Below, one piece after another: positions 23,641 to 36,800 of a DNA stretch of 64,000 bases (its first letter is position 1; the number at the start of each line of letters is the position of its first letter). Where the stretch lies: assembly GCF_029227915.1 (NCBI RefSeq), contig NC_079886.1:14317001-14381000 (forward strand), in the 5' to 3' direction. The notes beneath the pieces were generated by a model that saw only the letters and a program-made list of their open reading frames with translations, searched no databases and had not been told where the DNA came from. The stretch comes from Hydractinia symbiolongicarpus. Taxonomy: Eukaryota; Cnidaria; Hydrozoa; Anthoathecata; Hydractiniidae. Made by a program: the position numbers and the translations under genes.

Positions 23641-24903
23641 GACTCTAGACGTAAATGACGTGGTTCGACCTGACCAAACTTGTGGCCACAGGTCTAGTCC
23701 TTTCAGTCTCATTGGACTACGATGTATTAAATCGTTTTCCTAAGCAACAGGCACTAAGAACGCTGCTAACTTCGCGCACAGGCCTTCAAACCCTGTAATG
23801 TGTCCCTTTACAGTCTAATATGGACTCTACACGAAGATCACCTGACTCTACGTGCCCAGAGAGGTGGCCATCGGTCGACTTCTTATAGTCTCATTGGACT
23901 ACAAAGTATTAAGTCGTTTTCCTTAGCAACAGGCACAAAGAACGCTGCTAACTACGCGCACAGGCCTTTAAATCCTGTAATATGGTCTTTTTCGGCCTAA
24001 CAAGGACTCTAGACGTAAATGACGTGGTACCACCTGCCCAAACAGGTGGCCAAGGTTCTAGCACTTTCAGTCTCATTGGACTGCGATGTATTAAGTCGTT
24101 TTCCTGAGCATCAGGCACTAAGAACGCCGCTAGCCACATCTACAGGCCTCCCAAGCTTGTAATATGTCCTTTCATGGCCTAATCAGGACCCTACATGTAT
24201 ATCACCTAGTTCCACGTGCCCAGACAGGTGGCCATCGGCGAGTTCTTTTAGTCTATTTGGACTACGACGAATTAAGTCGTTTTCCTGAGCACCAGGCTCT
24301 AAGAACGCTGCTAAGTAGGTGCAAAAGCCTTTAAAGACTGGAAAATGGTCTTTTGCGGCTTAATCGGGACTCTAGACGTAAACGACGTGGTTCGACCTGA
24401 CCAAACTTGTGGCCACAGGTCTAGTCCTTTCAGTCTCATTGGACTACGATGTATTAAATCGTTTTCCTAAGCAACAGGCACAAAGAACGCTGCTAACTAC
24501 GCGCACAGGCCTTTAAATCCTGTAATATGGTCTTTTTCGGCCTAATAAGGACTCTAGACGTAAATGACGTGGTACCACCTGCCCAAAACAGGTGGCCAAG
24601 GTTCTAGCACTTTCAGTCTCATTGGACTGCGATGTATTAAGTCGTTTTCCTGAGCATCAGGCACTAAGAACGCCGCTAGCTACATCCACAGGCCTCCCAA
24701 GCTTGTAATATGTCCTTTTATAGCCTAATCAGGACCCTACATGTATATCACCTAGTTCCACGTGCCCAGACAGGTGGCCATCGGCGAGTTCTTTTAGTCT
24801 ATTTGGACTACGACGAATTAAGTCGTTTTCCTGAGGACCAGGCTCTAAGAACGCTGCTAAGTACGTGCAAAAGCCTTTAAAGACTGGAATATGGTCTTTT
24901 ACG
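23641..24903 (+). repeat. 545/727 bp local duplication in B
   Basis: The monomer carrying GGTTCGACCTGACCAAAC at 23,641 recurs at 24,368 (offset 727). The following monomers with TATGGTCTTTTTCGGCC recur at offset 545 (23,978 to 24,523). The difference is exactly one 182 bp monomer (about 23,759-23,940) present only in the first unit. Similar monomers return at 44.7-45.1 kb. Confidence 0.75.
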
Positions 24904-25599
24904 GCCTAATAAGGACTCTAGACGTAAATGACGTGGCTCCACCTGCCCAACAGGTGGCCACGAGTATAGCCCTTTCAACCTCAATGGACGCCGAGGTTTA
25001 AGTAATTTTCTTGAGCACCAGGTACTAAATTGCTGGTAAATACGTGCACAGGCCTTTAAAGCCTATAGTATGTCCTTTTCTGGCCTAATCAGGAGTCTAC
25101 ACGTATAACACCTGGTTCCACGTGCCCAGACAGGTGGCCATCGGTCTAGTTCATTTAGTGTCATTGAACTACGATGTATTAAGTCGTTTTCTTAAGCACC
25201 AGGCTTTAAAAACGCTGCTAAGTACGTGCAAAAGCCTTTAAAGACTGGAATATGATCTTTTACGGCCTAGTGAGGACTCTAGACGTAGATGACGTGGCTC
25301 CACCTGACCAAACTTGTGGCCACCGGTCTAATCCTTCCAGTCTCATTGGACTACGATGTATTAATTCGTTTTCCTAAGCAACAGGCACTAAGAGCGCTGG
25401 TAACTACGTGCACAGGCCTTTAAAACCTATAATATGTTCTTTTATGGCCTAATCATGACTCTAGACGCATATGATCTGGTTTCACGTGCCCAGACAGGTG
25501 GTCATCAATACAGCCTTTTCAGTCTCATTGGACTACGATGTATTAACTCGTTTTCCTAAGCAACAGGCACTAAGAACGCTGCTAACAACGCGCACAGGC

Positions 25600-25767
25600 C
25601 TTTAAATCCTTACGGCCTAATAAGCACCCTACGCGTAAATGACGGGGTTCGACCTGTCCAGACAGGTGGCCATCGGTCTAGTTTATTCAGCCTCATTGGA
25701 CTATGATTTATTAAGTCGTTTTCCTGAGAACCAGGTACTAAAAACGCTGGCAACTACGTACACAGGC
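25600..25767 (+). repeat. 168 bp B monomer variant (14 bp deletion)
   Basis: Representative of a recurrent short monomer in which the usual TAATATGG anchor is lost, giving CTTTAAATCCTTACGGCC. The anchor-to-anchor distance across a pair is then about 350 bp instead of 364 (for example 40,393 to 40,743). I see the same junction near 25,605, 26,326, 28,075, 29,150, 33,855, 39,278, 40,567, 43,662, 47,990, 50,337, 53,032, 54,963, 55,680, 56,755, 57,108, 58,548 and 59,990. It is usually followed by AAGCACTCTGCGCG or AAGCACCCTACGCG and TGACGGGG. The boundaries given are approximate. Confidence 0.8.
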
Positions 25768-26892
25768 CTTTAAAGCCTATATTATGTCCTTTTACGGCCT
25801 AATCAGTACTCTACACGTATATCATCTGGTTCCACGTGCCCAGACAGTTGGCCATCGGTCTAGTTCTTTCAGTCTCATTGGCCTACGATGTATTTAGCCT
25901 TTTTCTGATCACCAGGCTCTAAGAACGCTGCTAAGTACGTTCAAATGCCTTCGAAGCCTGTAATATGTTCTTTTACAGACTAATAACGACTCTAAACGTA
26001 AACGACGTAGTTCCACGTGCCCAAACAGGTGTTCATCAATACAGTCTTTTCAATCTCAATGGACTACGATGTACGAAGTCGTTTTCCTGAGCACCAGGCT
26101 CTAAGAACGCTCCTAAGTACGTGCAAAAGACTTCAAAGCCTATAATATGGCCTTTTTCGGCCTAATAAGGACTCTGGACGTAAATGACGTGCTTCCACCT
26201 GCCCAGACATGTGGCCACCGGTCTAGTCCTTTCAGTCTCATTGGACTACGATGTATTAAATGGTTTTCCTAAGCAACAGGCACTAAGAACGCTGCTATCT
26301 ACGCGCACAGGCCTTTAAATCCTTACCGCCTAATAAGCACTCTACGCATAAATGACGTGGTTCCACCATGCTCAAACTGGTGGTTACCGGTCTAGTCATT
26401 TCAGTCTCATTGGACCTCGAGGTGTTAAGTCCTTTTCCTGAGCACCAGGTACTGAATTGCTAATAAATACTTGCACAGCCCTTTAAAGCCTATAATATGT
26501 TTTTCTATGGCTTAATCAGGACTCTACTCGTATATCACCTGGTTCCACGTGCCCAGACAAGTGGCCATCGGTCGAGTTCTTTTAGTCTCATTGGACTTCG
26601 ACGTACTAAGTTGTTTTTTCTGAGCACCAGACTCTAAGAACGCTCCTAAGTACGGCAAAAGCCTTCAAAGCCTGTAATATGGTCTTTTGCGGCTTAATAA
26701 GGACTCTTGACGTAAATAACGTGGTTCTACCTGACCAAACTTGTGACCATCGGACTAGTCCTTTCAGTCTCATTTGACTACGATGTATTTAATCGTTTTC
26801 TTAAGCAACAGGCACTAAGAACGCTGCTAACTACGTGCACAGGCCTTTAAAGCCTATAATATGTCCTTTTATGGCCTAATCAGGACTCTAGA

Positions 26893-27645
26893 CGTATATC
26901 ACCTGGTTCCACGTGCCCACACAGGTGGCCATCGGTCTAGTTCTTTCAGCCTCATTGGACTACGATTTATTAAGTCGTTTTCCTGAGCACCAGGTACTAA
27001 ACACGCTGGTAACTACGTGCACAGGCCTTTAAAGCCTATGATATGTCCTTTTACGGCCTAATCAGGACTCTGGACGTATATTATCTGGTTTCACGTGCCC
27101 AAACAGGTGTTCTTCAATACAGTCTTTTCAATCTCAATGGACTACGATGTACGAAGTCTGTTTCCTGAGCACCAGGCTCTAAAATCGCTCCGAAGTACAG
27201 GCAAAAGCCTTCAAATCCTGTAATATGGCCTTTTGCGGCCTAAAAAAGGACTCTAGACGTAATTGACGTGCTTCCACCTGCCAAGACATGTGGCCATGGA
27301 TCTAGTCCTTTCAGTCTCATTGGACTACGATGTATTAAGTCGCTTTCCTGTGCACAAGGCACTAAGAACGCTGCTAATCAGGACTCTACACGCATATCAC
27401 CTGGTTCCACCTGCCCAAACAGGGGCCATCGGTCTAGTTCTTTTAGTCTTATTGCACTACGATGTATTAAGCCGTTTTCCTGTGCACGATGCACTAAGAA
27501 CGCTGATAACTACGTGCACAGGCCTTTAAATCCTGTAATATGGCCTTTTACGGATTAATAAGGACTCTACACGTAAATGACGTGGTTCCACTTGCCCTAA
27601 CTGGTGGATACCGGTCTAGTCATTTCAGTCTCATTGGACTACGAT
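26893..27645 (+). repeat. B block shared with 54,144-54,896
   Basis: About 750 bp recur at a constant offset of 27,251, including a 49 bp internal deletion (GCTGCTAATCAGGACT at about 27,371 and 54,621) that leaves a ~133 bp monomer. Other shared oddities are GGCCATGGATCTAG and GCACGATGCACTAAG. Outside these limits the two places belong to different monomer orders. Confidence 0.85.
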
Positions 27646-27659
27646 GTATATAGTCGTTT

Positions 27660-29480
27660 TCCTGAGCACCGGGTACTAAATTGCTGGTACATACGTGCAC
27701 GGGACTTTAAAGCCTATAATATGTCCTTTTATGGCGTAATCAGGACTCTACACGTATATCACCTGATTCCACGTGCCCAGACAGGTGGCCATCGGTCGAG
27801 TTCTTTTAGTCTCATGGGACTACGATGTTTTAAGTCGTTTTCCTGAGCACCAGGCTCTAAGAACGCTCCTAAGTACGGGCAAAATCCTTCAAAGAATGTA
27901 ATAGGGTCTTTTGCGGCCTAATCGGGACTCTAGACGTAAATATCGTGGTTCGACCTGACCAAACTCGTGGCCACCAGTCAAATCCTTTCAGTCTCATTGG
28001 ACTACGATGTAATAAATCGTTTTCCTAAGCAACAGGCACTAAGAACGCTGCTAACTACGCGCACAGGCCTTTAAATTCTTACGGCCTAATAAACACCCTA
28101 CGCGTAAATGACGGGGTTCCACCTGTCCAGACGGGTGGCCATCGGTCTAGTTAATTCAGCCTCATTGTACTACGATTTATTAAGTCGTTTTCTTGAGCAC
28201 CAGGTACTAAAAACGCTGGTAACTACGTACACAGGCCTTTAAAGCCTATCATATGTCCTTTTATGGCCTAATCAGGACTCTACACGTATATCATCTGGTT
28301 CCACGTGCCCAGACAGTTGGCCATCGGTCTAGTTTTTCAGTGTCATTAGCCAACGATGTATTTAGCCTTTTCCTGATCACCAGGCTCTAACAGCGCTGAT
28401 AAGTACGTACAAAAGCCTTTAAAGACTGGAAAATGGTCTTTTACGGCCTAATAAGGACTCTAGACGTAAATGACGTGGCTCCACCTGCCCAAACAGGTGG
28501 CCACGGGTCTAGCACTTTCAACCTCATTGGACTCCGAGGTATTAAATCGTTTTGCTAAGCAACAGGCACTAAGAACACTGCTAACTACGTGCACAGGCCT
28601 TTAAAGCCTATAATATGTCCTTATATGGCCTAATCAGGACTCTAGACGTATATCACATGGTTCCACGTGCCCAGACACTTGGCCATCAGTGTAGTTCTTT
28701 CAGCCTCATTGGACTACGATTTATTAAGTCGTTTTCCTGAGCAGAAGGTACTAAATTGCTGGTAAATACGTTCACAGGCCTTTAAAGCCTATAATATGTC
28801 CTTTTGTGGCGTAATCAGGACTCTACACGTATATCACCTGGTTCCACGTGCCCAGACAGGTGGCCATCGGTCGAGTTCTTTTAGTCTCATTGGACTACGA
28901 AGTATTAAGTCGTTTTCCTGAGCACCAGGCTCTAAGAACACTCCTAAGTACGGGCAAAATCCTTCAAAGCCTGTAATATGGTGTTTTGCGGCCTAATCAG
29001 GACTCTAGACGTAAATGACGTGGTTCGACCTGACCAAACTTGTGGCCACTTGTCTAGTCCTTTCAGTCTCATTGGACTACGATGTATTAAATCGTTTTCC
29101 TAAGCAACAGGCACAAAGAACGCTGCTAACTACGCGAACAGGCCTTTAAATCCTTACGGCCTAATAAGCACTCTGCGCGTAATTGACGGGGTTCTACCTG
29201 TCCAGACAGGTGGCCATCGGTCTAGTTAATTCAGCCTCATTGTACTACGATTTATTAAGTCGTTTTCCTGAGCACCAGGTACTAAAAACGCTGGTAAATA
29301 CGTACACAGGCCTTTAAAGCCTATAATATGTCCTTTTATGGCCTAATCAGGACTCTACACGTATATCATCTGGTTCCACGTGCCCAGACAGTTGGCCATC
29401 GGTCTAGTTCTTTCAGTATCATTGGCCAACGATGTATTTAGCCTTTTCCTAATCACCAGGCTCTAACAGCGCTGATAAGT
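27660..29480 (+). repeat. 1,075 bp B higher-order repeat, two partial units
   Basis: Positions 27,660-28,410 recur at 28,735-29,485 with offset 1,075. The period fits six monomers, one of them the 168 bp type with a 14 bp deletion (CTTTAAATTCTTACGG and CTTTAAATCCTTACGG). Relatives occur at 33.8-34.3 kb and 54.9-56.8 kb. Confidence 0.75.
28385..28990 (+). repeat. B block shared with 30,188-30,793
   Basis: Offset 1,803. Both copies carry GACTGGAAAATGG, CTCCGAGGTATTAAATCG and TCCTTATATGGCC. Together with the 1,075 bp repeat, this shows that the 27.6-30.8 kb stretch was assembled by overlapping duplications. Confidence 0.7.
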
Positions 29481-30769
29481 ACGTGCAAATGCCTTCGAAG
29501 CCTGTAATATGGTCTTTTACAGACTAAAAAAGACTCTACACGTAAATGACGTAGTTCCACGTGCCCAAACAGGTGGTATTCAATACAGCCTTTTCAGTCT
29601 CATTGGACTACGATGTATTAAGTCGTTTTTCTGAGCATCAGGCACTAAGAACGGTGGTAGCTACGTTCACAGGCCTTTAAAGCCTATAATTTGTCCTTTT
29701 ATGGCGTAATCAAGACTTTACACGTGTATCACCTGGTTCCACGCGCCCAGACAGGTGGCCATCGGTCGAGTTCTCTTAATCTCCTTTTACTACGATGTAT
29801 TAAGTCGTTTTCCTGAGCACCGGGCTCTAAGAACGCTGCTAAGTACAGCCAAGTGCCTTCGAAGCTTGTAATATTGTCTTTTACGCCATAAAAAGGATTC
29901 TAGACGTAAATGACGTGGTTCCACCATGTTCAAACTGGTAGCCACCGGTCTAGTCATTTCAGCCTCATTGGACTACGATGTATAAAGTCGTTTTCCTGAG
30001 CACCAGGTACTAAATTACTGGTAAATGCGTGCACAGGCCTTTAAAGCCAATAAAATGTCCTTTTATGGCCTAATCAGGACTCTACATGTATATCACCTAG
30101 TTCCACGTGCCCAGACAGGTGGCCATCGGCGAGTTCTTTTAGTCTATTTGGACTACGACGTATTAAGTCGTCTTCCTGAGCACCAGGCTCTAATAACGCT
30201 GCTAAGTACGTGCAAAAGCATTTAAAGACTGGAAAATGGTCTTTTACGGCCTAATAAGGACTCTAGACGTAAATGACGTGGCTCCACCTGCCCAAACAGG
30301 TGGCCACGGGTCTAGCACTTTCAACCTCATTGGACTCCGAGGTATTAAATCGTTTTGCTAAGCAATAGGCACTAAGAACACTGCTAACTACGTGCACAGG
30401 TCTTTAAAGCCTATAATATGTCCTTATATGGCCTAATCAGGACTCTAGACGTATATCACATGGTTCCACGTGCCCAGACACTTGGCCATCAGTCTAGTTC
30501 TTTCAGCCTCATTGGACTACAATTTATTAAGTCGTTTTCCTGAGCAGCAGGTACTAAATTGCTGGTAAATACGTGCACAGGCCTTTAAAGCCTATCATAT
30601 GTCCTTTTATGGCGTAATCAGGACTCTACACGTATATCACCTGGTTCCACGTGCCCAGACAGGTGGATATCGGTCGAGTTCTTTTAGTCTCATTGGACTA
30701 CGAAGTATTAAGTCGTTTTCCTGAGCACCAGGCTCTAAGAACACTCCGAAGTACGGGCAAAATCCTTCA

Positions 30770-33700
30770 AATTCCTGTAATTTTGTCTTTTGCGGCCTAA
30801 TAAGGACTCTAGACGTAAATGACGTGGTTCCACCTGCCCAGACAGGTGGCCATCGGTCTAGTCCTTTCAGTCTCATAGGACTACAAAGTTTTAAGTCGTT
30901 TTCATGAACACCAGGCTCTACAAACGCTGCTAAGTACGGGCAAAAACCTTCAAAACCTGTAATATGGTCTTTTGCGGCCTAATAAGGACTCTAGATGTAA
31001 ATGACGTGGTTCCACCTGCCCAAACTGGTGGCCACCGGTCTAGTCCTTTCAGTCTCATTGTAATACGATGTTTTCAGTCGTTTTCCTGAGCACCACGCAA
31101 TAAGAACGCTGTTAAGTACGTACACAGGCTTTCAAAGCCTGTAATGTGTCCCTTTACAGCCTAATATGGACTCTACACGAAAATCACCTGGCTCTACATG
31201 CCCAGACAGGTGGCCATCGGTCGAATTCTTATAGTCTCATTAGAATACGACGTATTAAGTCGTTTTCCTGAGCATCAGGCTCTAGGAACGCTCCTAAGTA
31301 CGGGCAAAAGCCTTTAAAGCCTGTATTATGGTCTTTTGCGGCCTAAAAAGGACTCTACACGTAAATGACGAAGTTCCACGTGTCCAAGCAGGTGGTAATC
31401 ATTACAGCCTTTTCAGTCTCATTGGACTACGATGTAATAAGTTGTTTTTCTGAGCATCAGGCACTAAGAACGCTGTCAGCTACATGCACAGGCCTCTCAA
31501 GCTTGTAATATGTCTTTTTATGGCCAAATCAAAACTTTACACGTGAATCACCTAGTTCCACGTGCCCAGGCAGGTGGCCACCGGTCGAGTTTTTTTAGTC
31601 TCATTGGACTACGATGATTTAAGTCGTTTTCCTGAGCACCAGTCTCTAAGAACGTTGTTAAGTGCGGGCAAATGCCTTCAAAGCGTGTAATATGGTCTTT
31701 TACGACCTATAAAGGACTCTAGACGTAAATGACATGGTTCCACCATCCTCAAACTGGTGGTTACCGGTCTAGTCATTTCAGTCTCATTGCATTACGTTGT
31801 ATAAAATCGTTTTCCTGAGCACCAGGTACTAAATTGCTGGTAAATACGTACACAGGCCTTTAAAGCCTATAAAATGTCCTTTCATGGCCTAATCAGGACT
31901 CTACATGTATATCACCTAGTTCCACGTGCCCAGACAGGTGGCCATCGGCGAGTTCTTTTAGTCTATTTGGACTACGACGTATTAAGTCGTTTTCCTGAGA
32001 TCCAGGCTCTAAGAACGCTGCAATGCAAAAGCCTTTAAAACCTATAATGTGTCCTTTTATGGGCTAATCAGGACTCTACACGTATATCACCTGGTTCCAC
32101 CTGCCCAAACAGGTGGCCACGGGTCTAGCCCTTTCAGTCTTACTGGACTACGATGTAATAAGTCGTTTTCCTGAGCACTAGGTGATAAATTTCCGGTAAA
32201 TACGTGCACAGGACTTTAAAACCTATAATATGTCCTTGTATGGCCTAGTCAGGACTCTACACGTAAATCACCTTGTTCCACGTGGCCAGACAGGTGGCCA
32301 TCGGTCAACTTCTTATAGTTTCATTGGACTACGACGTATTAAGTCGTTTTCCTAAGCACCAGTCTCTAAGAACGCTCCTAAGTACGGGCAAAATCCTTCA
32401 AAGCCTGTAATGTGTCTTTTTACAGCCTAATATGGACTCTACACTTAATCACCTGGTTCTACGTGCCCAGACAGGAGGCCATCGGTGTAGTTCTTGCAGT
32501 CTCGTTGGACTACCATGTATTAAGTCGTTTTCCTGCGCACGAGGCACTAAGAACGCTGCTGACTACGTGCACAGGACTCTAAAGCCTGCGATATGTCCTT
32601 TTATGGCCTAATCAGGACTCTACAGGTATATCACCTGGTTCCACGTGCCCAGACAGGTGGCCATCGGTCTAGTTCTTTTAGTGTCGTTGGACTACGATGT
32701 ATTAAGTCGTTTTCCTGAGCACCAGGCTCTAAGAACGCTGGTAAGTACGTGCAAAAGCCTTTAAAGAAGGTAATATGGTCTTTTGCGGCTTAATAAGGAC
32801 CCTAGACATAAATGACGTGGTTTCACCTGCCCAAACTGGTGGCCACCAGTCTAGTCCTTTCAATCGCATTGGAATACGATGTATTAAATCGTTTTCCTTA
32901 GCAACAGGCACAAAGAACGCTGCTAACTACGCGCACAGGCCTTTAAATCCTGTAATATGGTCTTTTTCGGCCTAATAAGGACTCTAGACGTAAATGACGT
33001 GGTTCCACCTGCCCAAACAGGTGGCCACGGGTCTTGCACTTTCAGTCTCATTAGACTGCGATGTATTAAGTCGTTTTCCTGAGCATCAGGCATTAAGAAC
33101 GCCGCTAACTACATCCACAGGCCTCCCAAGCTTGTAATATGTCCTTTTATGGCCTAATCAGGACCCTACATGTATATCACCTAGTTGCACGCGCCCAGAC
33201 AGGTGGCCATCGGTCTAGTTCTTTTAGTGTCATTCGACTACGATGTATAAAGTCGTTTTCCTGAGCACCAGGTGCTAAATTGCTGGTAACTACGTGCACA
33301 GGCCTTTAAAACCTATAATATGTCCTTTTATGGTTAATCAGGACTCTACACGTATATCACCTGGTTACACCTGCCCAAACAGGTGGCCACGGGTCTAGCC
33401 CTTTCAGTCTCACTGGAATACGATGTATTAAGTCGTTTTCCTGAGCAGCAGGTACTAAATTGCTGGTAAATACGTGCACAGGCCTTTAAAGCCTATAATA
33501 TGTCCTTTTATGGCGTAATCAGGACTCTACACGTATATCAGCTGGTTCCACGTGCCCAGACAGGTGGCCATCGGTCGAGTTCTTTTAGTCTCATTGGACT
33601 ACGAAGTATTAAGTCGTTTTCATGAGCACCAGGCTCTAAGAACACTCCTAAGTACGGGCAAATGCCTTCAAAGCGTGTAATATTGTCTTTTACGCCATAA

Positions 33701-33965
33701 AAAGGATTCTAGACGTAAATGACGTGGTTCCACCATGCTCAAACTGGTGGTCACTGGTCTAGTCATTTCAGCCTCATTGGACTACGATGTATTAAATCGT
33801 TTTCATAAGCAACAGGCACAAAGAACGCTGCTAACTACGCGAACAGGCCTTTAAATCCTTACGGCCTAATAAGCACTCTGCGCGTAATTGACGGGGTTCT
33901 ACCTGTCCAGACAGGTGGCCATCGGTCTAGTTAATTCAGCCTCATTGTACTACGATTTATTAAGT
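30770..33965 (+). repeat. B block alpha/gamma, copy 2 (longest copy)
   Basis: This copy contains the alpha block and continues into monomers that recur in the next two copies. It matches 34,493-36,540 at offset 3,432 (3,251 after one monomer loss) and 36,801-39,389 at offset 5,424. Diagnostic words include GAGATCCAGGCTCTAAG with a 6 bp deletion (GCTGCAATGCAAAAG), CCTGCGCACGAGGCAC and TTTAAAGAAGGTAATATGG. Confidence 0.8.
33005..33024 (+). other. Dyad-symmetric element of the monomer (B form, representative)
   Basis: CCACCTG and CAGGTGG are perfect 7 bp inverted arms around CCCAAA, at about monomer positions 53-72. An element of this kind is present in most monomers at this place. Other forms are CCTGCGCAGG in A (for example 1,938-1,947), ACCTGTCCAGACAGGT (33,901-33,916), and CCACCA with TGGTGG (33,730-33,750). 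It could form a hairpin or cruciform, or bind a dimeric protein; function is inference. Confidence 0.7.
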
Positions 33966-34492
33966 CGTTTTCCTGAGCACCAGGTACTAAAAACGCTGGT
34001 AACTACGTACACAGGCCTTTAAAGCCTATAATATGTCCTTTTATGGCCTAATCAGGACTCTACAAGTATATCATCTAGTTCCACGTGCCCAGACAGTTGG
34101 CCATCGGTCTAGTTCTTTCAGTCTCATTGGCCAACGAGGTATTTAGCCTTTTCCTGATCACCAGGCTCTAACAGCGCTGATAAGTACGTGCAAATGCCTT
34201 CGAAGCCTGTAATATGGTGTTTTACAGACTAAAAAGGACTCTACACGTAAATGACGTAGTTCCACGTGCCGAAACAGGTGGTGATCAATACAGCCTTTCC
34301 AGTCTCATTGGACTCCGAGGTATTAAATCGTTTGGCTAGGCAGCAGGCACTAAGAACACTGCTAACTACGTGCACAGGCCTTTAAAGCCTATAATATGTC
34401 CTTATATGGCCTAATCAGGACTCTAGACGTATATCACATGGTTCCACGTGCCCAGACACTTGGCCATCAGTCTAGTTCTTTCAGTCTCATTG

Positions 34493-36540
34493 GAATACGA
34501 TGTTTTCAGTCGTTTTCCTGAGCACCACGCAATAAGAACGCTGTTAAGTACGTACACAGGCCTTCAAAGCCTGTAATGTGTCCCTTTACAGCCTAATATG
34601 GACTCTACACGAAAATCACCTAGCTCTACATGCCCAGACAGGTGGCCATCGGTCGAATTCTTATAGTCTCATTGGAATACGACGTATTAAGTCGTTTTCC
34701 TGAGCATCAGGCTCTAGGAACGCTCCTAAGTACGGGCAAAAGCCTTCAAAGCCTGTATTATGGTCTTTTGCGGCCTAAAAAGGACTCTACACGTAAATGA
34801 CGAAGTTCCACGTGTCCAAGCAGGTGGTAATCATTACAGCCTTTTCAGTCACATTGGACTACGATGTAATAAGTCGTTTTTCTGAGCATCAGGCACTAAG
34901 AACGCTGTTAGCTACATGCACAGGCCTCTCAAGCTTGTAATATGTCTTTTTATGGCCAAATCAAGACTTTACACGTGAATCACCTAGTTCCACGTGCCCA
35001 GGCAGGTGGCCACCGGTCGAGTTTTTTTAGTCTCATTGGACTACGATGATTTAAGTCGTTTTCCTGAGCACCAGTCTCTAAGAACGTTGTTAAGTGCGGG
35101 CAAATGCCTTCAAAGCGTGTAATATGGTCTTTTACGACCTATAAAGGATTCCAGACGTAAATGACATGGTTCCACCATCCTCAAACTGGTGGTTAACGGT
35201 CTAGTCATTTCAGTCTCATTGCATTACGTTGTATAAAATCGTTTTCCTGAGCACCAGGTACTAAATTGCTGGTAAATACGTACACAGGCCTTTAAAGCCT
35301 ATAAAATGTCCTTTCATGACCTAATAAGGACTCTACATGTATATCACCTAGTTCCACGTGCCCAGACAGGTGGCCATCGGCGAGTTCTTTTAGTCTATTT
35401 GGACTACGACGTATTAAGTCGTTTTCCTGAGATCCAGGCTCTAAGAACGCTGCAATGCAAAAGCCTTTAAAACCTATAATATGTCCTTTTATGGGCTAAT
35501 CAGGACTCTACACGTATATCACCTTGTTCCACGTGGCCAGACAGGTGGCCATCGGTCGACTTCTTATAGTTTCATTGGACTACGACGTATTAAGTCGTTT
35601 TCCTAAGCACCAGTCTCTAAGAACGCTCCTAAGTACGGGCAAAATCCTTCAAAGCCTGTAATGTGTCTTTTTACAGCCTAATATGGACTCTACACTTAAT
35701 CACCTGGTTCTACGTGCGCAGACAGGAGGCCATCGGTGTAGTTCTTGCAGTCTTGTTGGACTACCATGTATTAAGTCGTTTTCCTGCGCACGAGGCACTA
35801 AGAACGCTGCTGACTACGTGCACAGGACTCTAAAGCCTGCGATATGTCCTTTTATGGCCTAATCAGGACTCTACAGGTATATCACCTGGTTCCACGTGCC
35901 CAGACAGGTGGCCATCGGTCTAGTTCTTTTAGTGTCGTTGGACTACGATGTATTAAGTCGTTTTCCTGAGCACCAGGCTCTAAGAACGCTGGTAAGTACG
36001 TGCAAAAGCCTTTAAAGAAGGTAATATGGTCTTTTGCGGCTTAATAAGGACCCTCGACGTAAATGACGTGGTTTCACCTGCCCAAACTGGTGGCCACCAG
36101 TCTAGTCCTTTCAATCGCATTGGAATACGATGTATTAAATCGTTTTCCTTAGCAACAGGCACAAAGAACGCTGCTAACTACGCGCACAGGCCTTTAAATC
36201 CTGCAATATGGTCTTTTTCGGCCTAATAAGGACTCTAGACGTAAATGACGTGGTTCCACCTGCCCAAACAGGTGGCCACGGGTCTTGCACTTTCAGTCTC
36301 ATTGGACTGCGATGTATTAAGTCGTTTTCCTGAGCATCAGGCATTAAGAACGCCGCTAGCTACATCCACAGGCCTCCCAAGCTTGTAATATGTCCTTTTA
36401 TGGCCTAATCAGGACCCTACATGTATATCACCTAGTTGCACGCGCCCAGACAGGTGGCCATCGGTCTAGTTCTTTTAGTGTCATTCGACTACGATGTATA
36501 AAGTCGTTTTCCTGAGCACCAGGTGCTAAATTGCTGGTAA
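34493..36540 (+). repeat. B block gamma, copy 3 (one monomer shorter)
   Basis: Close copy of about 31,061-33,290. The offset changes from 3,432 to 3,251 at about 35,520, because one whole monomer (the one carrying GTCTTACTGGACTACGATG) is missing here. It ends near 36,540, where the sequence switches to a match with about 34,008-34,270 (offset about 2,533). Confidence 0.8.
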
Positions 36541-36800
36541 CTACGTACACAGGCCTTTAAAGCCTATAATATGTCCTTTTATGGCCTAATCAGGACTCTA
36601 CAGGTATATCATCTAGTTCCACGTGCCCAGACAGTTGGCCATCGGTCTAGTTCTTTCAGTCTCATTGGCCAACGAGGTATTTAGCCTTTTCCTGATCACC
36701 AGGCTCTAACAGCGCTGATAAGTACGTGCAAATGCCTTCGAAGCCTGTAATATGGTGTTTTACAGACTAAAAAGGACTCTACACGTAAATGACGTAGTTC